From: CAWGOF01 sp963824225 | Lineage (GTDB): Bacteria > Acidobacteriota > Polarisedimenticolia > Polarisedimenticolales > Polarisedimenticolaceae | Length of the DNA stretch: 64,000 bases | Assembly (NCBI GenBank): GCA_963824225.1 | Contig: CAWGOF010000003.1 | Location: 2,852,001 to 2,916,000 of the forward strand | Reading direction: 5' to 3' | Shown: piece by piece, positions 52,741 through 60,306 of the stretch | Layout of the letters: the number at the start of each line of letters is the position of its first letter | Numbering within the stretch: the first letter of the stretch is position 1 | The notes under the pieces: generated by a model | The model's input: only the letters and a program-made list of their open reading frames with translations | Database searches by the model: none | Told to the model about the DNA's origin: nothing | Position numbers and translations under genes: made by a program

Positions 52741-53988
52741 TCACCAGCGCCGCGGGGCGTTCTCGACGACGCGCACGGTGTCGCGCGCGATCAGCAGCTC
52801 TTCGTTCGTCGGGATGACCCATGCCGGAAGCCGCGTGCCGGCTCGTCCGATCTCGCCCGTCTTTCCATCGACCATCGCGGCGTTGCGTTCAGCATCGACC
52901 TCGAGGCCGAGCCATTCGAGCCCGTCACAGATCCGGCGCCGGATCTCGGGCGAGTTCTCGCCGATGCCGCCCGTGAACACGACCGCGTCCGCACCATTCA
53001 TCGCCGCGGCGTACGCCCCGATGTACTTCCGCGCGCGGTAGCAGAACACGTCGATCGCCAGGCGCGCCCGGCGGTCCTGGTGCTCGGCCTCTTCGGCCAG
53101 CAGGTCGCGCATGTCGCCCGTCAGGCCCGAGATCCCGAGCAGGCCCGACTGCTTGTTGAGCACGAGCTCGATCTCGCCGAGCGTCATGCCCTCCCGATGC
53201 GCGAGGTAGTCGAGCACCGACGCGTCGAGATCGCCGGCCCGCGTCCCCATCAGCAGCCCCTCGAGCGGCGTGAAGCCCATCGACGTGTCGACCGAGTCGC
53301 CGTGCCGGATCGCGCAGGCCGAGCAGCCGTTCCCCAGGTGCAGCGTGATGATGCGCACCTGCTCCCGCGGGATCCCGCGCAGCTTGCGGTACCGATACGC
53401 CACGTAGCGATGCGACGTGCCGTGGAACCCGTAGCGCCGGATCTTGAACCGCCGGTAGTACTGGTACGGGATCCCGTACAGGTACGCGCGGTCGGGGAGC
53501 GTCGAGTGGAACGCGGTGTCGAACACCGCAACCTGCGGGATCCCGTCGCCCAGGAGCTCGCGCGCCGCGCGGATGCCCCGCAGGTTCGCCGGGTTGTGGA
53601 GCGGCGCGAGCTCGACGCACTCCTCGATCCCCGCACGGACCTCGTCGTCGATGCGCACCGAGGCCCGGAACCGCTCGCCGCCGTGGACCACGCGGTGTCC
53701 CACCGCGTGCACGTCGGCCACCGAGCGCACGGAATCGATCCCCGAGTCGGGCGACACGACCCAGCGCAGGATCCTATCCACGGTCTGCCGGTGGTCGCGC
53801 AGCGGCAGATCCTCGTGAACCACGCCGCGGCCCTCGACCGAGAGCTGGATCAGCGCGTGCCCGCCGATACGCTCGATCCGGCCGCGTGCGAGCAGTCGAT
53901 CGGCGTCCGCGGCGATCGACTCGAGGTCGGTCTCGATCAGCTGGAACCGAACGCTCGACGAGCCGCAGTTGAGGACCAGGACGTGCAT
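52741..53988 (-). CDS. ackA: Acetate kinase
   Basis: A 415-aa protein with the family start MHVLVLNCGSSSVRFQLIET and GHRVVHGG, GVFDTAFHSTLP-like (AVFDTAFHSTLPDRAYLYGI), HLGNGCSACAIRHGDSVDTS and VFTGGIGENSPEIRRRICDG motifs. It makes ATP and acetate from acetyl-phosphate. The start overlaps the stop of the phosphoketolase gene by one base, so the two are translated together. Confidence 0.95.
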   Translation of the reverse strand: MHVLVLNCGSSSVRFQLIETDLESIAADADRLLARGRIERIGGHALIQLSVEGRGVVHEDLPLRDHRQTVDRILRWVVSPDSGIDSVRSVADVHAVGHRVVHGGERFRASVRIDDEVRAGIEECVELAPLHNPANLRGIRAARELLGDGIPQVAVFDTAFHSTLPDRAYLYGIPYQYYRRFKIRRYGFHGTSHRYVAYRYRKLRGIPREQVRIITLHLGNGCSACAIRHGDSVDTSMGFTPLEGLLMGTRAGDLDASVLDYLAHREGMTLGEIELVLNKQSGLLGISGLTGDMRDLLAEEAEHQDRRARLAIDVFCYRARKYIGAYAAAMNGADAVVFTGGIGENSPEIRRRICDGLEWLGLEVDAERNAAMVDGKTGEIGRAGTRLPAWVIPTNEELLIARDTVRVVENAPRRW

Positions 53989-56375
53989 CAGACATTATCC
54001 GCTTCGGTCGACGTCCGGGGCGTGCCCGCCGATCCGCCCTTGCCCCACGTCCAGTCGCGGATCGCCGGAAGATCCTCGCCGTGCTCGTGGATGTATTCGC
54101 GATGCTCGAGCAGCGCGTCGCGCAGCGTCTGCTTCGCGTAGGCCGCGCCCGCGCCGAGCTGTGGCAGCCGGTCGATGACGTCGCCCGCCAGATGGAACCG
54201 GTCGATCTGGTTCAGGACGCACATGTCGAACGGCGTCGTCGTCGTCCCTTCCTCCTTGTACCCGCGCACGTGGATGTTGCCGTGGTTCGTCCTCCTATAC
54301 GTCAGCCGATGGATCAGCCACGGGTAGCCGTGGAACGCGAAGATCACCGGCTTGTCCTTCGTGAACAACAGGTCGAACTCGCGATGCGACAGGCCGTGCG
54401 GATGCTCTTCCGCGGGCTGGAGCTTCATCAGGTTGACCACGTTGATCACCCGGACCTTGACCTGCGGGACGTGGCGCCCGAGGAGCTCGACGGCGGCGAG
54501 CGTCTCGAGCGTCGGGACGTCTCCGCAGCACGCGAGCACGACGTCCGGCTCGCCGCCGCGGTCGTTGCTGGCCCAGGCCCAGATCCCGATCCCCGCCGCG
54601 CAGTGCTTGAGCGCCTCGTCCATCGTCAGCCACTGCGGCGCCGGTTGCTTGCCCGCGATCACGACGTTGACGTAGTCGCGGCTGCGCAGGCAGTGATCGG
54701 TCACGCTGAGCAGACAGTTCGCGTCGGGGGGCAGGTACACGCGCACGACCTCGGCCTTCTTGTTCACCACGTGGTCGATGAACCCCGGGTCCTGATGGCT
54801 GAACCCGTTGTGGTCCTGGCGCCAGACGTGGCTCGACAGCAGGTAGTTCAACGACGCGATCGGCCGGCGCCACTCGATCTGGTTGCACATCTTGAGCCAC
54901 TTGGCGTGCTGGTTGAACATCGAGTCCACGATGTGGATGAACGCCTCGTAGCACGAGAAGAACCCGTGACGCCCGGTCAGCAGGTAGCCCTCGAGCCAGC
55001 CCTGACACTGGTGCTCGGACAGCATCTCCATCACGCGGCCGTCGGGCGCGAGATGCTCGTCCGACGGCTCGCGCGCGGCGAGCCACGTCCGATCGGTGAC
55101 CTCGAGTACGTCTTGCCAGCGGTTCGAGTTGTTCTCGTCCGGGCTGAACAAGCGGAAGTTCCGCGACTCGAGGTTCAGGCGCATGACGTCCCGCAGGAAC
55201 TGGCCCATCACGCGCGTGGCCTCGGCGAACGGCACCCCCGGGCGCTCGACCGCCACGGCGTACCGCCGGAAGTCGGGGAGCCGCAGGTCGCGCAGCAAGA
55301 GGCCGCCGTTCGTGTGCGGGCTCGCGCTCATGCGCCGCTCGCCCGACGGTGCCAGCGTGCGGATCGACTCGACCGGTCGTCCGCGATCGTCGAACAGCTC
55401 GGCCGGCCGATAGCTCTGCATCCAGGTCTCGAGCAGGCGCACGTGCTCCGGCTGGTCGTGCATCTCACCCATCGGCACCTGGTGCGAGCGCCACGATCCC
55501 TCGGTCGGCTTGCCGTCGATGCGGCTCGGACAGGTCCAGCCCTTGGGCGTCCGGAGCACGATCATCGGCCAGCGCGGGCGGTCGGTCGACGGGGAGGCCT
55601 GGATCCGCTCGATCTCGGCCACGACCTGGTCGAGCGTCGCCGCCATCTTCGCGTGCATGTCGAGCGGCTCGTCCCCCTCGACGAAGAACGGGGTGTAGCC
55701 GTACCCGCGCAGCAGGTGGTCGAGCTCCTGGTGGCTGATCCGCGCCAGCACGGTGGGGCTCGCGATCTTGTACCCGTTGAGGTGCAGGATCGGCAGCACC
55801 GCGCCGTCCCGCCCGGGATTCAGGAACTTGTTCGAGTGCCAGCTCGTGGCGAGCGGCCCGGTTTCGGCCTCGCCGTCGCCGACGACGCAGGCCACGATGA
55901 GCCGCGGGTTGTCGAACGCCGCGCCGAACGCGTGCGACAGGCAGTAGCCCAGCTCGCCGCCCTCGTGGATCGAGCCCGGCGTCTCGGGCGCGACATGGCT
56001 CGGGATGCCGCCGGGGAACGAGAACTGCTTGAACAGCCGGTGCATCCCGGCCTCGTCCTGCGACACCTCGGGGTACACCTCGCTGTACGTCCCCTCGAGC
56101 CACGTGTTGGCCACGATCGCCGGCCCGCCGTGACCCGGGCCGGTGACGAGCATCATCTCGAGATCGCGCTCGCGGATCATGCGATTCAGATGGACGTAGA
56201 CGAAGTTGAGGCCCGGGGTCGTGCCCCAATGGCCGAGCAGGCGCGGCTTGATGTGCGCCGCGGTCAGCGACTCGCGCAGCAGCGGGTTCGCGAGCAGATA
56301 GATCTGACCGACCGACAGGTAGTTCGCGGCGCGCCACCAGGCGTCGATCCGCTCGAGCTCCGTGGGGGTGGTCAT
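53988..56375 (-). CDS. xfp: Xylulose-5-phosphate/fructose-6-phosphate phosphoketolase
   Basis: A 795-aa protein, normal for the family. The N-terminus RIDAWWRAANYLSVGQIYLL, GHWGTTPGLNFVYVHLNRMI and the ThDP-binding VVGDGEAETGPLATSWHSNK are diagnostic. It splits xylulose-5-P or fructose-6-P into acetyl-phosphate plus a smaller sugar phosphate. The start at 56375 overlaps the glycogen phosphorylase stop (ATGA). Together with ackA it forms a fixed acetate-forming route. Confidence 0.95.
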   Translation of the reverse strand: MTTPTELERIDAWWRAANYLSVGQIYLLANPLLRESLTAAHIKPRLLGHWGTTPGLNFVYVHLNRMIRERDLEMMLVTGPGHGGPAIVANTWLEGTYSEVYPEVSQDEAGMHRLFKQFSFPGGIPSHVAPETPGSIHEGGELGYCLSHAFGAAFDNPRLIVACVVGDGEAETGPLATSWHSNKFLNPGRDGAVLPILHLNGYKIASPTVLARISHQELDHLLRGYGYTPFFVEGDEPLDMHAKMAATLDQVVAEIERIQASPSTDRPRWPMIVLRTPKGWTCPSRIDGKPTEGSWRSHQVPMGEMHDQPEHVRLLETWMQSYRPAELFDDRGRPVESIRTLAPSGERRMSASPHTNGGLLLRDLRLPDFRRYAVAVERPGVPFAEATRVMGQFLRDVMRLNLESRNFRLFSPDENNSNRWQDVLEVTDRTWLAAREPSDEHLAPDGRVMEMLSEHQCQGWLEGYLLTGRHGFFSCYEAFIHIVDSMFNQHAKWLKMCNQIEWRRPIASLNYLLSSHVWRQDHNGFSHQDPGFIDHVVNKKAEVVRVYLPPDANCLLSVTDHCLRSRDYVNVVIAGKQPAPQWLTMDEALKHCAAGIGIWAWASNDRGGEPDVVLACCGDVPTLETLAAVELLGRHVPQVKVRVINVVNLMKLQPAEEHPHGLSHREFDLLFTKDKPVIFAFHGYPWLIHRLTYRRTNHGNIHVRGYKEEGTTTTPFDMCVLNQIDRFHLAGDVIDRLPQLGAGAAYAKQTLRDALLEHREYIHEHGEDLPAIRDWTWGKGGSAGTPRTSTEADNV

Positions 56376-58888
56376 GGTGTTTCTCCTTCGCCGTCGAGCT
56401 CGACCGGCACCGGCCGCACGTTCCAGATGCGCTCGCAGTACTCGCGGATCGACCGATCGGACGAGAAGCGCCCCGAGCGCGCGGTGTTGAGGACCGACAT
56501 GCGGTCCCACGCGCGGGCATCGGCGTAGGCGGCAGAGACGAGGGCCTGGCAGTCGACGTACGCCCGGTAGTCGGCGAGGAGCAGGAACTCGTCTCTCCCG
56601 AGGAGCGCATCGACGATCGGACGGAACGTCTCGCGATCGCCTCGCGAGAAATCGCCGCGCGAGATCGCATCGAGCGCGGCGCGCAGCTCGGGATCGCTCT
56701 CGTACACTCTTCGTGGGTCATAGCCGCGCTCGTGCAGCTCGCGAACCGAGTCGACGGTCAGACCGAACAGGAAGAAGTTCTCGTCGCCGACTGCCTCGCG
56801 GATCTCGACGTTCGCGCCGTCGAGCGTCCCGATCGTCAGCGCGCCGTTCAGGGCGAACTTCATGTTGCCCGTACCCGACGCCTCCTTGCCCGCGGTCGAG
56901 ATCTGCTCGGACAGGTCGGCCGCGGGGTAGACGCGCTGGCCGACCGTGACGTTGAAGTCGGGCACGAAGGCGACGCGCAGCCGTCCGGCGACGGCGGGAT
57001 CGGCGTTGACCACCGCCGCGACGCCGTGGATCAGCTCGATGATCTTCTTCGCCAGGTAGTAGCCCGGGGCGGCCTTGCCGCCGAACACGACGGTCCGTGG
57101 CACGAACTCCATCGTTGGGCTCTCGCGCAGCCTGTGGTACAGCGTGACGACGTGCAGCAAGTTCAGGTGCTGCCGCTTGTACTCGTGGATCCGCTTGACC
57201 TGCACGTCGAACAGCGACTCGGGGTCGACGAGGACCCCCGAACGGGCGCGGATCAGCTCGGCCAGGTCGCGCTTGTTCTGCCGCTGCACGCCGCGCCATG
57301 CGTCGCGAAACGCCGAGTCGTCGGCTGCGGCCTCGAGGGCACCCAGCTCCTCCTCGGGGTGGGTGATCCAGCGCTCGCCGATCCGCGAGCGGATCAGTTC
57401 GGCCAGCGGCGGGTTGCTCAGCAGCAGCCAGCGTCTCGGGGTGACCCCGTTCGTCACGTTCAGGATCTTGTCCGGCTCGAGATCGTAGAAGTCGCGCAGC
57501 ACCGTCTTGCGCAACAGATCCGTGTGCAGCGCAGCCACGCCGTTGACCGCGTGCGAGCCGACGACCGCCAAATGAGCCATGCGCACCCGCCGCTCGCCGC
57601 CCTCGTCGATCAGCGACATCCGCGCCGCACGTGCGCCGTCGCCGGGGAACGCCGCGTGCACCCGGTCGAGGAACCGCCGATTGATCTCGTACACGATCTC
57701 GAGGTGTCGCGGCAGCACCGCGCCGAACAGCGCGAGCGGCCAGGCCTCGAGCGCCTCGGGCAACAGCGTGTGGTTCGTGTACGCCAGCGTCCGCCGGGTG
57801 ATGTCCCACGCACGGTCCCAGTCGAGGTCGTGGACGTCGACGAGCAGCCGCATCAGCTCGGCCACCGCGATCGCCGGATGCGTGTCGTTGAGCTGGACGG
57901 CGTTCGACTCGTGGAACGACTCGATCGGATTCCCGCTCAGGCGATGCAACCGCAGCAGGTCCTGCAACGAGCACGAGACGAAGAAGTACTGCTGCTCGAG
58001 CCGCAGCCGCTTGCCCGCCGCCGACTCGTCGTTGGGGTACAGGACCTTGGTCAGGTTCTCCGAGCTCACCTTGTCTTCGACCGCGTCCCAGTAGTCGCCC
58101 AGGTTGAACGCCTGGAAGTCGAACGACTCGCCGGCTTCGGCGGTCCACAGGCGCAACAGGTCGACGGTTGCCACGCGGTAGCCCAGGACCGGCGTGTCGT
58201 ATGGGACCCCACGCACGACCCGCTCGGGGAACCAGCGCACGCGGAACCGACCGTGCCCGTCGGTCGCCGCCTCGGTCTTTCCACCGAGGCCGACCTCCAG
58301 GCTCAGCTCGGGCCGGCGCAGCTCCCACGGGTTCCCGCGCCGCAGCCACTTGTCCGTGATCTCGACCTGCCGCCCGTCGCGGATCTCCTGGTCGAAGATC
58401 CCGAACTCGTAGCGGATGCCGTAGCCCACGGCGGGCACCTCGAGCGTGGCCAGAGACTCCATGTAGCACGCGGCGAGACGACCGAGCCCGCCGTTTCCCA
58501 GCCCCGGCTCCTCCTCCTCGGCCACGAGCTCGTCGAGGTCGAGCCCCAGGTCGCGGCACGCCTGGCGCGTCGCGTCGGCGATCCCCAGGTTCACCAGGTT
58601 GTTGCCGAGGTGCGGCCCCATCAGGAACTCGGCCGATAGATACGCGACGACGCGCACGTCCGAGCGCAGGAACGTCTCGAGCGTCGCGGTCCAGCGGCGG
58701 AACAGCCGATCGCGCACCGAGTACGCGAGCGCCGCATACCACTCCGCGGGCGTCGCGATCTCGGGGACGCGGCCGAGCTGGTACTGCAGGTTGTCGACGA
58801 TCGATCGGGCGATAGACGCCGGATCGGACGCGGTGCGATGGTCGGCCCGACGGACAGACGGGCGCGGGAGCGGCGTGCTCGGTTTCAC
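56372..58888 (-). CDS. glgP: Glycogen/starch phosphorylase
   Basis: A 838-aa protein from a GTG at 58888. AYLSAEFLMGPHLGNNLVNL, EEEPGLGNGGLGRLAACYME, AVQLNDTHPAIAVAELMRLL and the pyridoxal-phosphate site EASGTGNMKFALNGALTIGT are all present. It releases glucose-1-phosphate from glycogen. It heads the glgP-xfp-ackA operon with overlapping stops and starts, tying storage breakdown to the phosphoketolase route. Upstream frame continues without a better start. Confidence 0.93.
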   Translation of the reverse strand: MKPSTPLPRPSVRRADHRTASDPASIARSIVDNLQYQLGRVPEIATPAEWYAALAYSVRDRLFRRWTATLETFLRSDVRVVAYLSAEFLMGPHLGNNLVNLGIADATRQACRDLGLDLDELVAEEEEPGLGNGGLGRLAACYMESLATLEVPAVGYGIRYEFGIFDQEIRDGRQVEITDKWLRRGNPWELRRPELSLEVGLGGKTEAATDGHGRFRVRWFPERVVRGVPYDTPVLGYRVATVDLLRLWTAEAGESFDFQAFNLGDYWDAVEDKVSSENLTKVLYPNDESAAGKRLRLEQQYFFVSCSLQDLLRLHRLSGNPIESFHESNAVQLNDTHPAIAVAELMRLLVDVHDLDWDRAWDITRRTLAYTNHTLLPEALEAWPLALFGAVLPRHLEIVYEINRRFLDRVHAAFPGDGARAARMSLIDEGGERRVRMAHLAVVGSHAVNGVAALHTDLLRKTVLRDFYDLEPDKILNVTNGVTPRRWLLLSNPPLAELIRSRIGERWITHPEEELGALEAAADDSAFRDAWRGVQRQNKRDLAELIRARSGVLVDPESLFDVQVKRIHEYKRQHLNLLHVVTLYHRLRESPTMEFVPRTVVFGGKAAPGYYLAKKIIELIHGVAAVVNADPAVAGRLRVAFVPDFNVTVGQRVYPAADLSEQISTAGKEASGTGNMKFALNGALTIGTLDGANVEIREAVGDENFFLFGLTVDSVRELHERGYDPRRVYESDPELRAALDAISRGDFSRGDRETFRPIVDALLGRDEFLLLADYRAYVDCQALVSAAYADARAWDRMSVLNTARSGRFSSDRSIREYCERIWNVRPVPVELDGEGETP

Positions 58889-59185
58889 GTGCGACCTCGG
58901 AGAGGGCACGGTAACGGATCGAGGCGGGCCGGACAAGTCGGCGAGCAGGGTTTCGACTCCACGCTCACCGGCGCCCGGTGGGGGACGCGCAGTCGCCGGC
59001 GGTCGTCCGGCGGAGGCTCGGTGCCGCGGTCTCGGCCCGGCGAGAGACGCCGAGGATGCAAACCCTCTCCCGCGCGAGGAGCCACTGCACGGGTCCACTC
59101 GCCGGTCAGCGCGTCACGCGACTCGGGGTTCGAGTCGCGATCGGAGGATCTCGCGGTCCCGCTCGGACCACGCTGCGCATCGGTG
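58889..59185. other. Intergenic region between glgP and transposase remnant
   Basis: About 300 bp without a frame that I trust. It must hold the glgP promoter on the minus strand. A 5-bp stem with a 7-nt loop at 59120-59136 looks like a tRNA T-arm by chance, without the rest of a tRNA. Confidence 0.4.
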
Positions 59186-59767
59186 GCCGGGGTCAGCGTC
59201 CACGCCAACGTCGCCGTTCCGGCCCGGGACCGCGAGCGGCTCGAGCGGCTGTGCCGCTACGCGGCGCGCCCGCCCGTGGCGACGGAGCGCCTGTCGCTCC
59301 TGGCCGACGGCCGCGTGCTGTACGGGCTACGCCACCGCTGGCGCGACGGGACGACCCATGTCGTCCTCGAGCCGCTCGATCTCCTGGCCCGGCTCGCCGC
59401 GCTCGTTCCACCGCCGCGTTTCCATCTCGTGCGCTACCACGGCATCCTCGCGCCCGCGGCCCGAGCCCGCTCGGCGGTCGTGCCGAACGGAACCGACCGT
59501 GCGTCCATCACACACCCGGGATGCGCGCCGCTCCGCCCGTCGCGTCCCAGACCGCGGAACTACACCTGGGCCGAGTTGATGCGCCGTGTGTTCGAGGTCG
59601 ACGTGCTCGCCTGTCCCCGTTGCGCGGGACGCATGCGGATCCTCGCGGCGATCCACTCGGTGGACGCGATCCGCGCGATCCTGGAATGCCTCGGCCTCCC
59701 GACGCGCGCCCCGCCGATCGCGCGGACGATCGAGCTGTTCGAGGAGCCCGAACCTCAGCCCTGGTGA
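59186..59767 (+). pseudogene. IS91-family transposase, C-terminal remnant
   Basis: The frame contains GVSVHANVAVPARDRERLER, LCRYAARPPVATERLSLLAD, WRDGTTHVVLEPLDLLARL, RFHLVRYHGILAPAAR and WAELMRRVFEVDVLACPRCA, the conserved C-terminal part of IS91/IS801-like transposases, ending at the natural stop. The zinc-finger N-terminus and catalytic HUH region are missing; homology starts abruptly near 59186. It marks a past insertion next to the glgP operon. Confidence 0.75.
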
Positions 59768-59789
59768 GCGACCGCCGCGTCGTCCGCGG

Positions 59790-59911
59790 CGTTCCCTGCG
59801 CTGTCGCCTGCACCATGGCCGGTCCAGGCTATCATCCAGAAGCGCGGGGAGGCCGCGGAGTTGACATAGCGTCCATTCGCGGACTCCGAGGAGAACACCA
59901 CGCCCGACCCG
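59790..59911. repeat. 122-bp direct repeat, copy A
   Basis: Identical over 122 bp to 63791-63912. After a short divergent stretch another 16 bp match (59920-59935 versus 63931-63946). It abuts the integrase remnant that starts at about 59936. The minus-strand frame across it reads FSSESANGRYVNSAASPRFW and could be a piece of a gene. Confidence 0.85.
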
Positions 59912-59935
59912 ACGGCGCTTGTTCCGCCTATCCGC

Positions 59936-60306
59936 GCAGGTACGGCAGCATCGCCGTCGTCGAGCGATTCATCCGCTCGATGAAGTCCGAGTGCACGCGC
60001 GCGATTCTCGTCCCGTTCTCCACCGCGGCCTTCGAGCGCGAGATCCGCTACTACGTTCGCTGGTTCAACGAGGTCCGTCCCCACGAGCGCTTGGGCGCGC
60101 GAACGCCCGACGAGGTCTACTTCGGCCGGATGCCTGCCTGCCGGAAGCCACGGTTCGAACCGCGAACACGCTGGCCGCGTCGGTCTCCGTGCGCGCAGCC
60201 GCAGGCGCTCGTTCGAGGACGGCCGGGTGCGGTCGTCGAGCTTCGCGTCGCGTGCTACGCCCGGCGGGAGCATCTCCCGCTCGTCACGCTGAAGCAAGTC
60301 GCGTAG
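59936..60306 (+). pseudogene. IS481-type integrase-core transposase, C-terminal remnant
   Basis: The frame reads YGSIAVVERFIRSMKSECTR, EREIRYYVRWFNEVRPHERL and GARTPDEVYFGRMP, the end of an rve (DDE) domain with the third catalytic Glu in MKSE. It ends in the normal family tail (GAVVELRVACYARREHLPLV). The first two Asp residues and the N-terminal HTH are absent; the sequence is cut where repeat copy A ends. Its 3' end overlaps the tail of the kinase gene on the other strand. Confidence 0.75.

Noticed and set aside
59120..59136. tRNA-like T-arm (5-bp stem, loop with ttc)
   Set aside because: No acceptor, D or anticodon arms could be placed around it, and it lies in an otherwise featureless spacer.
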